Positions 50,457 to 59,662 of a DNA stretch of 64,000 bases are shown in pieces (position 1 is the stretch's first letter; the number at the start of each line of letters is the position of its first letter). This DNA is from Paenibacillus tianmuensis (lineage in GTDB: Bacteria; Bacillota; Bacilli; Paenibacillales; NBRC-103111): contig NZ_FMTT01000032.1 of the NCBI RefSeq assembly GCF_900100345.1, forward strand, positions 1-64,000, read 5' to 3'. The notes under the pieces were generated by a model. The model made no database searches. It had not been told where the DNA came from and saw only the letters and a list, made by a program, of their open reading frames with translations. The position numbers and the translations under genes are program-made.

Positions 50457-52676
50457 ATGATAAAGAAGGTCCGTAGCTGGTCTAAAGATAGCAGTATCCT
50501 TAACTTGATTGGTAAGAAAAAAGTTGATTGGTCGGTGTTCGAATACGGTTCGCATATTCCTATTGAATTTCATATTGACTTTATCGAAGCGAACGGCAGC
50601 GAGAAGATTGAAGTTGGCAAGAGTAAGAGGATACAGCTTATATTCGGGACGCATACATACGATGCTTCGTTATCCAATATTGATCAAAGATCAGCCAATC
50701 GAGAGGCGCTACAGCTAAGATACGATTCCAACAAAGAGTTAAAAGCCTTAATGATGAGCACCTTTAAATCGACCTACGATTACATAGCCGCAGCGAGATC
50801 CAAGAGCAGTGGAAGCCCAAAAGCAGCATCAAGATCGAGAAGCAATGGAGATAGTCCAAAAGAGCAAATTAAGGTTCCAGATGAACAGGCAGAATACATC
50901 GAATTTTATGCGACGGGTGTTCCGTACCGTTATGAAATAAAGTTCATTACTGGAAACACCACACTATTAACCCAACACGATCTCCCGGGCATTTGGTGGG
51001 TAAATCAAGGGGCTACACTATCCGCAGGGCAAGCGGAAGGCAATCTATGGGCGCCGCTCAAAGCGAGCAATGGACGCGCCATGTATCACTGGGACACGAT
51101 GGATGAGGTGAAGGTTGGAGATATCATCCTGCACTATGCCAATGGAGCGTTGAGAAGTGTGAGCCAGGTATTTGAAGCCGCTGTGCGTGCACCTAAGCCA
51201 GCATCGTTTCAAAGTAGTGGTGATGGGTGGGAGCAGGAGGGGCGTTTAGTGCGAGTCCAGTACCATGCACTGGAGCCTGCGATCCCTTTGCAGCGATTTT
51301 CACAAGCCCTAATTCCTTTGGACATTGATCAAGGTCCGATTCATACAGGAGGGGGCGTAAAGCAGGGGTATTTGTTCCGTTTCACCCTTCAAGCGATGCA
51401 AATCATTCAAGCGAGGTCCGCAGATACGGCATGGCCCGATTTTACGAAGCTTTCAAGCGTTATAGATCCGATGAAAGGTGGGGAGCTCGTCGAGATGGAA
51501 CCTATCCCAGATTCAGATGTCGCAAGTACCGTACAAATCATCCAAACCTATATCCGGCGCAAAGGCTTCCAATTTCCCGACCATCTCATCGAGAACTTCT
51601 ACCTATCTCTCAAAACGAAGCCGTTCGTTATTCTCGCAGGAGTTTCGGGGACGGGCAAAACGAAGCTGGTCAAGCTGTTCGCCGAGGCGCTTGGAGCAAC
51701 AAGTACTAATCGCCAGTTCACTTTAATCCCGGTACGGCCGGATTGGAGCGATCCTTCCGATCTGCTTGGCTATAAGGACTTGTCCGGCGCTTTTCGCCCC
51801 GGTCGGTTGACGGAGGTGCTGCTGGAAGCGACCAAGCCGAGCAATAGGCACAAGCCTTATTTTATTTGTCTGGACGAAATGAATCTGGCGCGGGTGGAGC
51901 ATTACTTTAGCGACTTGTTGAGTGTGCTGGAGACGCAGGAATGGCACGACGGCCGTATCATGACGGCTTCGTTAATCGGGAAAGAATCGCTCACGACGGA
52001 CCAAGATCAGCAGACCTTCGGAAATATGTATTTGCCGGATAACGTGTACCTCGTCGGGACGGTCAATATGGACGAGACCACGCATCCGTTCAGCAAGAAA
52101 GTATTGGACCGAGCCAATACGATCGAATTCAACTACATTAACCTGGCTCAGTACCCAGACGAGGCGTTGGCCGACGATGACGAACTGGCGACACAGGTAT
52201 CCAATAGCTTTTTGCGGAGCGATTATTTGCAACTGGTTGATGTATATGGAGAGTACCGGGACCTCGTACACCGAACGACGGATATGCTGGTGAAGATCAA
52301 TACCATTCTCGAAGAGATTCATTCCCATGTCGGATTCCGTATTCGGGATGCGATTTGCTTTTATCTGATATACAACGAGCGCTTCCAATTGCTTAGTGAG
52401 GACGCTGCACTGGATATGCAGCTTTTGCAAAAGATTTTGCCTCGGATTCAAGGAAGTGGGGGCTCGGTGAAGCGAGCGTTGTTGCAATTGATGGAGGTGG
52501 CACTGGATAAGAGCCTGCCAATTCAGAAGATGATGGACGATCCGACGGAACCCAATTTCAAGTGGAATGCCGGATCATCGTCCGAGATCGTGAGATACCC
52601 GCAAAGCGCGCGGAAAATAGCCTTTATGTTGCGGAGGTTGGAGGAAGATGGGTTCACCTCATACTGGCTCTCTTAA
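50457..52676 (+). CDS. McrB-like AAA+ GTPase with EVE-type modified-base reader
   Basis: The 739-residue protein has a small N-terminal domain (about 1-120), a polar linker, and an EVE/YTH-like domain (about 150-275) with GIWWVNQGA, LWAPL and MDEVKVGDIILHYANG. An McrB-type AAA+ motor follows (about 375-700): Walker A GVSGTGKTKL near 394, Walker B FICLDEMNLARVEH near 468 and the McrB signature GTVNMDETTHPF near 533. EVE domains read modified cytosines, so this is the recognition and motor subunit of a type IV, modification-dependent restriction system. GGAGG lies seven bases before the ATG. It overlaps the next gene by 29 bases. Confidence 0.88.
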   Translation: MIKKVRSWSKDSSILNLIGKKKVDWSVFEYGSHIPIEFHIDFIEANGSEKIEVGKSKRIQLIFGTHTYDASLSNIDQRSANREALQLRYDSNKELKALMMSTFKSTYDYIAAARSKSSGSPKAASRSRSNGDSPKEQIKVPDEQAEYIEFYATGVPYRYEIKFITGNTTLLTQHDLPGIWWVNQGATLSAGQAEGNLWAPLKASNGRAMYHWDTMDEVKVGDIILHYANGALRSVSQVFEAAVRAPKPASFQSSGDGWEQEGRLVRVQYHALEPAIPLQRFSQALIPLDIDQGPIHTGGGVKQGYLFRFTLQAMQIIQARSADTAWPDFTKLSSVIDPMKGGELVEMEPIPDSDVASTVQIIQTYIRRKGFQFPDHLIENFYLSLKTKPFVILAGVSGTGKTKLVKLFAEALGATSTNRQFTLIPVRPDWSDPSDLLGYKDLSGAFRPGRLTEVLLEATKPSNRHKPYFICLDEMNLARVEHYFSDLLSVLETQEWHDGRIMTASLIGKESLTTDQDQQTFGNMYLPDNVYLVGTVNMDETTHPFSKKVLDRANTIEFNYINLAQYPDEALADDDELATQVSNSFLRSDYLQLVDVYGEYRDLVHRTTDMLVKINTILEEIHSHVGFRIRDAICFYLIYNERFQLLSEDAALDMQLLQKILPRIQGSGGSVKRALLQLMEVALDKSLPIQKMMDDPTEPNFKWNAGSSSEIVRYPQSARKIAFMLRRLEEDGFTSYWLS

Positions 52677-55062
52677 TCAGAACGTGGAGCTTCTACGCGT
52701 GGAGACGAATCTGTTCGACCTCTATATCAAAGGCAAACCGTTTCATCCGGCGGTGGAGACGCTACAGCTTCATCGCAATGAGGGGGAGGAATGGGTGAGC
52801 GCTCATTTTCATGTAGCCGCTCCGTCCGTGTCGGTAGCTATCGAATCGATGGCTGTCTTTTCCCCGGTAACGAAGGAACTGGTGCCGTGGGGCCAAGGAG
52901 ATCATGGTTATCCGATCTTTTTCGAGACTCAGTACTATGAGCTGGTCATCGAGAAGAAGCAGGAGGTCGAGCTGACCTTTTACCATGAGAACGTTCATTT
53001 ACGTGAAGCGGTGAAGCCTCTGGGCAAGAGCCAAAAGATTCTGTCCGGCATTCTCAATTTTCAGAACGAAGTCGGGCATACCGAGCTGGAGCTGCGCGTG
53101 CATGGGCAGACTGTGATGCAGCTTCAACTGGAGATTTTTCCGATCAAGATGGATTACAAGCGCGACTACGAGATGATCCTAAAGGACGTGAACGAGCAGA
53201 TATATAATCTGTCCTTTGACTTCTTGCGGAAGACGTATCACCTGACGGGGCTCAGGGAGACGAAGAATCAGAGCTTGACGGAGTTTTTCACAATCCTCCA
53301 GCATGTGTTCACGCAGCTCATACAAGCCGTGGAGCGGATCAAGCAGGCGCCTCATACTCAGCTTCAAGTGGACAAGCGAGTCGTTGACGCGGCGCGAGTG
53401 AAGAAAGCGGGCAAAGAAAACGTCGCATTTCTGGTGAAGCGGCCTCATTTGCTCCGTCCGGACGAGCGACTCGGTTTTATTCCTGTTCAAGGGCAGCAGA
53501 TGGTCCCGAGCCATGTGCTGGAGACAAAGCGGCAGGTACATTACAACACGCCTGAGAATCGGTTCGTGCGTTGGGTGCTGCTGCGCATCCAGCAGAAGCT
53601 GAAAGGGCTGAAAAAGCGTCTGTCCGAAAAAGGCCGCGACCGCGATCCACAGTTGTTGACGCGTCTAGAGCTTATGCAGACACAGCTTCAGCGGGTGCTG
53701 GCGCATGATTTTCTGAACGTAGGCGACATGACGCATATGTCTGTTTCGCTAGTGCTTCAGATGGCGCCGGGTTACCGGGAGGTATACCGTTATTATCTGA
53801 TGCTGATGAAGGGTTTGTCGATCCAGAGCGATTTGTTCCGTCTGTCCATGAAGGACTTGGCGAAGCTTTACGAGTACTGGTGCTTCTTGAAAATCCACCA
53901 TTTGCTGAGCAAAAAGTACGAATTGTTGAACCAGGACATCATTCGCGTGAACCGGACGGGGTTATTTGTGACGCTGGATAAAACGCAGCAAGCGAGGATG
54001 GAATACCGCAACCCGAGCAATGGGGAAGTGTTTACGTTGTTCTATAATGCTCTGCCGAGCGGAGATACGAGCCCGACCTTGGCTCAGCGGCCGGACAATG
54101 TATTAACTCTTAAGAAGAAGGATGCTGCTGCGGAGTACAAATATATTTTTGACGCGAAATACCGCTTGAACCCGGCTTACGAAGGCACGTCGTATTACAA
54201 AAAATACCGGATGCCCGGGCCGGAAGAGGAAGACATCAATACGATGCACCGTTACCGGGACGCCATCGTGTATATGGACAAGCAGGAGCACGAATACGAG
54301 CGAAGCATGTTCGGGGCTTATGTGCTGTTTCCGTACCCCGACGAAGAGCGGTTCCAGGAGCATAAGCTGTACAAAAGCATCGAGCTGATTAACGTAGGAG
54401 CGTTCCCGTTTTTACCGAATGCAACTTCGTTGATGGAGCGGTTTTTGGATGAAATTATTTTGGACAGCCCGGAAAAAGCCTACGAACGCTCTACGCGGCC
54501 GCGGGGAACGAAGCAGTATTACCAAGATCGTCTGGTCGGGAAGAATGTGCTGGTCGGCTCGTTAAGGGAGGTTTCGCAGCTAGAGGTAGCTCGGAAGCAT
54601 CGCTTTTACCACGTGCCGCTGGAGAATATTTCGGATCATAAAATTTTGAGTCAGATCGAGTATGTCGCCGTTTGTCAGTCTCGGAAGAAGTTCGGATCGG
54701 AGGGGGAGACAGGGATTCAATGGTACGGCAAGGTTATGGATTGGAAGGTGCTGCGGCGTAAAGAGATCACCGAGAGGCCGGCGAGACAAGGGACGGAAGA
54801 GCAGTTGTACGTAAAGTTCACTGTGGAGGAGTGGCTGCGGCGGGAGAAACCGATTCAGCTTGGCGGACACAGGATTTATAGGTTGCTGTATACGTCGAAG
54901 TATTTGTTCGATCGGGCGCTGAACATTGCGGAGCTGAAGTTGGATAGCGCAACGGATTTGAAGGAGTGGCGCGAGAAGCGCAGGCACGGGCAGGTTCACG
55001 TGAAGCTGGATAACGAGCATGTGGACTTGGCGCAATCGGTGCTGGGGATGGAGCTTAGGTGA
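52648..55062 (+). CDS. McrC-like DUF2357/PD-(D/E)XK nuclease subunit
   Basis: The 804-residue protein has an N-terminal DUF2357 beta-rich region (about 1-300), a helical middle and a C-terminal PD-(D/E)XK nuclease. The core reads YKYIFDAKYRLN near residue 497 (D-x-K pattern). DUF2357 proteins with this tail are McrC-type partners of McrB-like motors and cut the DNA once the motor is loaded. The ATG has GGAGGAAG directly upstream and overlaps the McrB-like gene, so they form one operon. It is much longer than E. coli McrC (about 350 residues), as usual for this branch. Confidence 0.85.
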   Translation: MGSPHTGSLNQNVELLRVETNLFDLYIKGKPFHPAVETLQLHRNEGEEWVSAHFHVAAPSVSVAIESMAVFSPVTKELVPWGQGDHGYPIFFETQYYELVIEKKQEVELTFYHENVHLREAVKPLGKSQKILSGILNFQNEVGHTELELRVHGQTVMQLQLEIFPIKMDYKRDYEMILKDVNEQIYNLSFDFLRKTYHLTGLRETKNQSLTEFFTILQHVFTQLIQAVERIKQAPHTQLQVDKRVVDAARVKKAGKENVAFLVKRPHLLRPDERLGFIPVQGQQMVPSHVLETKRQVHYNTPENRFVRWVLLRIQQKLKGLKKRLSEKGRDRDPQLLTRLELMQTQLQRVLAHDFLNVGDMTHMSVSLVLQMAPGYREVYRYYLMLMKGLSIQSDLFRLSMKDLAKLYEYWCFLKIHHLLSKKYELLNQDIIRVNRTGLFVTLDKTQQARMEYRNPSNGEVFTLFYNALPSGDTSPTLAQRPDNVLTLKKKDAAAEYKYIFDAKYRLNPAYEGTSYYKKYRMPGPEEEDINTMHRYRDAIVYMDKQEHEYERSMFGAYVLFPYPDEERFQEHKLYKSIELINVGAFPFLPNATSLMERFLDEIILDSPEKAYERSTRPRGTKQYYQDRLVGKNVLVGSLREVSQLEVARKHRFYHVPLENISDHKILSQIEYVAVCQSRKKFGSEGETGIQWYGKVMDWKVLRRKEITERPARQGTEEQLYVKFTVEEWLRREKPIQLGGHRIYRLLYTSKYLFDRALNIAELKLDSATDLKEWREKRRHGQVHVKLDNEHVDLAQSVLGMELR

Positions 55063-55075
55063 GGGGGAGAGCAGG

Positions 55076-55225
55076 ATGGAACCGGTATCCATCGCTAAGG
55101 AAATCCGTTCAAATCCAGATCTTAAACTAATGATGGATCAAAGCATGGAAGCATATAAGCATGGAAAAGCCATAATTACATCCGAGTTTGTAAAACTATT
55201 GTCTCCTGCTGATTTTACAAAATGA
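55076..55225 (+). CDS. 49-residue hypothetical protein after the McrC-like gene
   Basis: This short, soluble, mostly helical protein reads EPVSIAKEIRSNPDLKLMMD at its start. GAGGGGGAGAG lies before the ATG, 14 bases after the McrC-like stop. It resembles the small antitoxin-like proteins that ride in defence operons, but no family is recognised. Its stop overlaps an ATG at 55222. Confidence 0.55.
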   Translation: MEPVSIAKEIRSNPDLKLMMDQSMEAYKHGKAIITSEFVKLLSPADFTK

Positions 55226-55234
55226 ATTCAACGA

Positions 55235-55263
55235 TTAAGGTAACTGAGGTTCTATGTTATAAT
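55235..55263 (+). promoter_or_regulatory. Extended -10 promoter for the small-protein/protease pair
   Basis: TTAAGG (55235-55240), a 17-base spacer and TGTTATAAT (extended -10, hexamer 55258-55263) predict a start near 55270, ahead of the ribosome site at 55282. Confidence 0.6.
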
Positions 55264-55296
55264 GATTTTAACTTTTATTGTAAGGGGCTGCATGAA

Positions 55297-55554
55297 ATGA
55301 AATGGTCGGAGGTTTGTAACCATTACCCCAGTCGTTTTGTCCTGGTGGAAGCCCTCAAGGCTGTATCAAACAATTGCGTACGGACAATTGAAGAAATGAC
55401 GGTTGTGAAAGAATACGATAACCCTATGCAGGCTTGGGAAGGATATAAACACTACCATAAGGAAAATCCCGAACGTGAATTTTATGTATTCCATACCAGT
55501 AAACAGGAAATTGAAGTTATCAAGGAATACTTTACAGGGATTCGTAGATCATGA
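55297..55554 (+). CDS. Hypothetical protein paired with the aspartyl protease
   Basis: The 85-residue protein is alpha/beta and soluble (MKWSEVCNHYPSRFVLVEAL, EREFYVFHTSKQEIEVIKEY). No family is recognised by name. I prefer the ATG at 55297, because AAGGGG lies nine bases upstream and a promoter just before that. An ATG at 55222, overlapping the previous stop, would add 25 residues. Its stop overlaps the start of the protease gene (ATGA), so the two are translationally coupled and probably work together. Confidence 0.65.
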   Translation: MKWSEVCNHYPSRFVLVEALKAVSNNCVRTIEEMTVVKEYDNPMQAWEGYKHYHKENPEREFYVFHTSKQEIEVIKEYFTGIRRS

Positions 55555-55940
55555 TGAGACTTAGACTGGAACATGGTCTTCCGTTGGTTTCATTTTCATG
55601 CACATGTCAAGAGAAGACCATTGAAATGAGCAATGTTTCGTTTGATACAGGATGTGCTTCCACCATATTTGATACGGATTTATTGGCAAAGATCGGACTA
55701 TACCTTGATATGATCAATGGAACTGCCAAACGGATGTATGGTGTTGGCGGTGCGAGTGAGTTATGCTATGGACAAATTGTGGAAAGCTTACAAATTGGAA
55801 ACATCATGTTACCATCTTTTAAAGTCCAGTTGGGTATGACAAGAGAACCCTATGGTTTTGATGGAATCCTGAGTATAGATTTCATGACAGCGGTTGGGCT
55901 TAAGGTTGACTTCAAAACTATGAATATCGAGCATTCATAA
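55551..55940 (+). CDS. Retropepsin-like aspartic protease
   Basis: The 129-residue protein is a single-lobe aspartic protease. It has the catalytic triad motif FDTGCAST (about residues 31-38) after a beta hairpin, a flap-like GVGGASELCYG, and GFDGILSIDFM near the C-terminus, which matches the second conserved strand of this clan. Such one-lobe enzymes act as homodimers. No signal peptide is seen, so it would be cytoplasmic. The partner gene upstream may be its substrate or regulator. A terminator follows. Confidence 0.75.
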   Translation: MMRLRLEHGLPLVSFSCTCQEKTIEMSNVSFDTGCASTIFDTDLLAKIGLYLDMINGTAKRMYGVGGASELCYGQIVESLQIGNIMLPSFKVQLGMTREPYGFDGILSIDFMTAVGLKVDFKTMNIEHS

Positions 55941-55943
55941 ACA

Positions 55944-55970
55944 AACCCTATCTTAATGGATGGGGTTTTC
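55944..55970 (+). terminator. Terminator of the protease pair
   Basis: AACCCTATC (55944-55952) pairs with GATGGGGTT (55959-55967; one G-T pair), followed by TTCTCTGTTTTG. Confidence 0.65.
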
Positions 55971-56073
55971 TCTGTTTTGTTCATCAGTAAAAAATGGATA
56001 TTTATGTATTTACTGTGTTACAATGTTTAATAGACTTCTCATTGTTTTTAGCACTGTATTATACGGAGGGAAC

Positions 56074-58530
56074 ATGGAAGAACTTGAAAACAAGCTTGCG
56101 CTCGCACTACAAGAAATTGAACGACTCAGGCTTGAAAATCAGCAGCTCAAGCAAAAATTACAGTTGTTTGCAACGGAAGAACGATTACAAAATTTAAGCG
56201 CTACAAATACCATACCCGAGTTCCCTCCATCCGATGTAGTCCAAGAACCTGTGCCTGTTCGTTCCCATAAAAATGAAAAAGGGAGCGTTCATAATTACTC
56301 TACGCCCGACGAGAAGATTGCTTTGTTCCGCAGTCTGTTCCGTGGACGGGAAGATGTGTACCCGGTCAGATGGGAAAGCAAGAACGGAAAGTCAGGCTAT
56401 TCTCCAGCCTGCCAACGTGAGTGGTCCGTGGTTTGCAAAAAGCCGCAAATCAAATGCTCGGAATGCTCTCATCGGGAGTTCCTGCCTGTAACGGATGAGG
56501 TGGTCGCAGGACACTTGGATGCCAAGGTAAATCGAATCATCGGGGTGTACCCGATGCTTACAGATGAAACCTGCTGGTTTCTGGCAATCGATTTTGACAA
56601 ACAAAATTGGCAGCAGGATGCCAGCGCAGTGATGAAAACATGCAGAGAAATGAACGTCCCGGCCGCTTTGGAAAGGTCTCGTTCTGGGAATGGAGGCCAT
56701 GTATGGATTTTTTTCGAGCAGCCGACTGAAGCAAGCCTTGCTAGAAAGCTCGGCTGTGCTCTCTTGACTAAAACCATGGAGAGAAGACATCAGCTCGGTT
56801 TGGGATCGTATGATCGCTTGTTTCCGAATCAGGATACATTACCCAAAGGCGGCTTTGGCAATTTGATCGCTTTGCCGTTGCAAGGAGCTCCTCGTAAGGA
56901 AGGTAACAGTGTCTTTGTAGATGAATACTTCCTGCCATATGAGGATCAGTGGAGCTTTCTATCTACACTGCCTAGGATGACCTTAGCCGAAGTTGAAAAA
57001 GTGGTTCGGGAAGCTGCGCACAATGAGGCCTTGCTGAATGTCGGTCATTGGGGTGAAGATAATGATGAGGCCAAGCCTTGGGATCAAGCTGCGTTTTCAT
57101 CTGATGATCGAGAGCAATTCGAGTTACCCCCAACCGTCAAAATTGTGCTAGCCAATATGATATATATCGAGAAAAATGGTTTGCCAGTCAAGATGTTGAA
57201 CCACCTTCAGCGATTAGCTGCTTTTCAGAATCCCGATTTTTATAAAACACAGGCCATGCGCTTACCGACTTACGGGAAGCCGCGTGTTATCGGTTGCTCG
57301 GAGGATTTTCCTAACCATATTGCGCTTCCGAGAGGATTGTATCAAAAGGTTATTCATCTGTTTAATCGACATCAAGTCGAACTGTTGATCACCGACGAGC
57401 GTAATACGGGAAAGCATGTTGATGTGGTTTTTCTCGGAAAACTTTCCATGCTGCAAGATACCGCGGCAAGATCGATCTTGGCTCATGATACAGGAATTCT
57501 TTCGGCTACGACTGCTTTTGGAAAAACGGTAGTAGCCGCTTCCATCATTGCTTCTAGACAGGTAAATACGCTGATTCTTGTCCATAGGCGGGAATTGATG
57601 GATCAATGGAAGGAGAGACTCAGCACTTTTTTGAATCTGAGCCCCAAGGATATTGGAGTCATCGGCGGCGGGAAGGAAAAGCGCACTGGCTGTGTCGATA
57701 TCGCTATTATCCAGAGTTTGAATCACAAGGGACAGATCAAAGACTATCTGGCTGAGTATGGTCAGATTATTGTAGATGAGTGTCATCATGTTTCTGCTTT
57801 CAGTTTTGAGCAAGTTCTAAAAAAGGCAAAGGCGAAGTATGTCGTTGGACTGACGGCTACGCCAGCCCGTCAGGATGGTCACGAACCAATTGTGTTGATG
57901 CAGTGTGGCCCGATTCGAATCAAAATTGATCCGAAGTCACAAGCGCTAGCTCGCGGAATGGAGCACAAAGTAATCCCGAGATATACAACCTTCAAAATTC
58001 CTGGTGAATCAGGGCATTTGAAAATACAAGATATCTATCAGATGCTCATCGATGACGAAAGCAGAAATGAATTAATTTTTGATGATTTGCTCAAATGTTT
58101 GGACCAAGGAAGGTCTCCTATCTTGCTCACGGAGCGAACGGCTCATGTCGAATATTTTGAAAATCGATTGAAAAAGTTTGCCAAAAACGTGATTGTGTTG
58201 CGTGGTGGAATGGGCAAAAAACAGCGGGAAGCACTTCGTGAGAAGATTGCGAGTATTGGGGATTCAGAGGAAAGGGTATTTATAGCAACTGGAAAATTGA
58301 TCGGTGAAGGCTTTGATGATGCGAGGCTGGATACTTTATTTCTCGTCCACCCGATCTCTTGGAAAGGAACGCTCCAGCAATATGCGGGACGATTGCATCG
58401 TTCACATAGTAATAAAAAGGATGTACAAATCTACGATTATGTCGATCTTCAGGTGCCACTACTGATGAGTATGTATAAGAAAAGGATTAAAGGTTATCGA
58501 ACAATGGGGTACAGCGGTATGGAACTGTAG
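56074..58530 (+). CDS. TOTE-type archaeo-eukaryotic primase fused to a superfamily II helicase
   Basis: The 818-residue protein starts with a coiled coil (about 3-35). A TOTE conflict-system primase domain follows (about 80-330): RSLFRGREDVYPVRW, a Cys cluster C-x2-C (CSECSH), LAIDFDKQNW (metal-binding acidic residues near 170) and RSRSGNGGHVWIFF. The C-terminal half is a superfamily II helicase with TTAFGKTVVAA near 478, DECHH near 568, GLTATPAR and the motif VI-like QYAGRLHR. TOTE systems are predicted mobile-element or anti-phage conflict systems. The ATG at 56074 has GGAGGG upstream and begins the coiled coil. It is the last gene of the island. Confidence 0.85.
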   Translation: MEELENKLALALQEIERLRLENQQLKQKLQLFATEERLQNLSATNTIPEFPPSDVVQEPVPVRSHKNEKGSVHNYSTPDEKIALFRSLFRGREDVYPVRWESKNGKSGYSPACQREWSVVCKKPQIKCSECSHREFLPVTDEVVAGHLDAKVNRIIGVYPMLTDETCWFLAIDFDKQNWQQDASAVMKTCREMNVPAALERSRSGNGGHVWIFFEQPTEASLARKLGCALLTKTMERRHQLGLGSYDRLFPNQDTLPKGGFGNLIALPLQGAPRKEGNSVFVDEYFLPYEDQWSFLSTLPRMTLAEVEKVVREAAHNEALLNVGHWGEDNDEAKPWDQAAFSSDDREQFELPPTVKIVLANMIYIEKNGLPVKMLNHLQRLAAFQNPDFYKTQAMRLPTYGKPRVIGCSEDFPNHIALPRGLYQKVIHLFNRHQVELLITDERNTGKHVDVVFLGKLSMLQDTAARSILAHDTGILSATTAFGKTVVAASIIASRQVNTLILVHRRELMDQWKERLSTFLNLSPKDIGVIGGGKEKRTGCVDIAIIQSLNHKGQIKDYLAEYGQIIVDECHHVSAFSFEQVLKKAKAKYVVGLTATPARQDGHEPIVLMQCGPIRIKIDPKSQALARGMEHKVIPRYTTFKIPGESGHLKIQDIYQMLIDDESRNELIFDDLLKCLDQGRSPILLTERTAHVEYFENRLKKFAKNVIVLRGGMGKKQREALREKIASIGDSEERVFIATGKLIGEGFDDARLDTLFLVHPISWKGTLQQYAGRLHRSHSNKKDVQIYDYVDLQVPLLMSMYKKRIKGYRTMGYSGMEL

Positions 58531-58578
58531 GGTTATTAAAAAAACTTCCTCCACATGAAAGGGAAGGCCTAGCTTCCG

Positions 58579-59448
58579 CTAAGTCCTTCCCTCCCCGAGG
58601 TCTTTAACCCATAGATTCATATCCTCGAATTTATCGTAAATCTCGACGCTTTTCGTCAGCCGGCCGTAGTAACGGTACCCCATCTGCCCGAGGGCGGCAT
58701 TCATGCCGAACGAAAGGGCTCTCGCCAGTGAATAGGCGCAATAGATGTTCCTGCTGCGCAATTCCTCCTCCAAAGCATAAATGATCACTCTCATGAGTCC
58801 CAGCTTGCGGTAAGCGGGGAGCGTAGCACAATCCGTAATTTCCGCATTGCGGTACGCTTCGTTGATTTCCGCCGAGGCGGCGCTGATCAGCAGGCCTGCT
58901 TGTTTCACGATATAAAAGACGGTGCCCTCCCGAATGACCTTTCCGACATACCAAGTCTGGCTCATAGGTGTTGGGTACGTTTGAAATACTTGGCCGTACA
59001 AAGCGGCAAGTGCCTCGGCATCTTCCGGCTCGGCGATGCGCAGCGTACAGTCTGCGGGGACCTGCGGGTATTCCGGCTTCAAGGGGAGCTGAAGCACTTG
59101 CCCCAGAATGTGATCTTCCTCGATCCAGTAATCGCTGGTCCGGCGCTCCAGATCGAAGTAGACGGCCATACAATAGGCGTCGCTGCCAAGAAAGTAGCCT
59201 TTATAGATCCCTTCTAGCATGCAGCCTTTGGATAAAAAGGCTGGCCAATCTTCTTCGCGCGACTTGACGAAGGCTTTGGTTAACGCATGCTGGCTGGCAA
59301 GCTCGCACATACGCCCGTAAATAGCATCAATATTTCCCCGGTAATCGTCTATCCGTATCCTTTTGTTAAAAAAATCGAGGCAGACATGCATCTCGTAATC
59401 GCGTCCCTGCTCGACTTGATTGGTATAGTAAGCTTGTTCTTCCAGCAT
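58579..59448 (-). CDS. ablB: Beta-lysine N-acetyltransferase AblB (YodP)
   Basis: The 289-residue protein is a GNAT-fold acetyltransferase specific to the AblB/YodP family. An N-terminal half (about 1-135, with IDDYRGNIDAIYGRMCELA) precedes the GNAT core (about 136-280) with the acetyl-CoA loop TLPAYRKLGLMRVIIYALEE. With KamA it makes N-epsilon-acetyl-beta-lysine, a compatible solute in archaea and some bacilli, or a step of beta-lysine metabolism. The minus-strand start has GGAGG just upstream. It is separated from kamA by yokU and a repeat cluster, instead of being directly adjacent as in many genomes. Confidence 0.9.
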   Translation of the reverse strand: MLEEQAYYTNQVEQGRDYEMHVCLDFFNKRIRIDDYRGNIDAIYGRMCELASQHALTKAFVKSREEDWPAFLSKGCMLEGIYKGYFLGSDAYCMAVYFDLERRTSDYWIEEDHILGQVLQLPLKPEYPQVPADCTLRIAEPEDAEALAALYGQVFQTYPTPMSQTWYVGKVIREGTVFYIVKQAGLLISAASAEINEAYRNAEITDCATLPAYRKLGLMRVIIYALEEELRSRNIYCAYSLARALSFGMNAALGQMGYRYYGRLTKSVEIYDKFEDMNLWVKDLGEGRT

Positions 59449-59463
59449 TTTTTTCCTCCTCCA

Positions 59464-59559
59464 AGCTTTCCGTAGGAAAGCTACTTCGTAAGCGTATACA
59501 GAGCTTTTCGTAGAAAAGCTGACTTCGTAAGCATAGGCTTAGCTTTCCGTAGGAAAACT
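59464..59559. repeat. Three tandem units of a dispersed palindromic repeat
   Basis: AGCTTTCCGTAGGAAAGCT (59464-59482), AGCTTTTCGTAGAAAAGCT (59502-59520) and AGCTTTCCGTAGGAAAACT (59541-59559) are spaced 38 and 39 bases apart. The first two are followed by ACTTCGTAAGCRTA. Paired bases change together in the arms of unit 2 (C to T matched by G to A), which speaks for RNA or hairpin structure. A relative sits inside Rpn copy 2. Confidence 0.8.
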
Positions 59560-59662
59560 GATTCGTAAATCCATCTCACCCGAGCGGTCCATCCCTAAGT
59601 TTAAAGCAAAAACAGAGCTAATGCGAGAGGGGATCACGTCTATTCTCCCGGCGGACAAAAAG

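Noticed and set aside
59464-59559. Possible CRISPR array
   Set aside because: Only three units, the repeats are self-complementary and the intervening sequences are themselves alike (CTTCGTAAGC), so there are no spacers. No cas genes are present.
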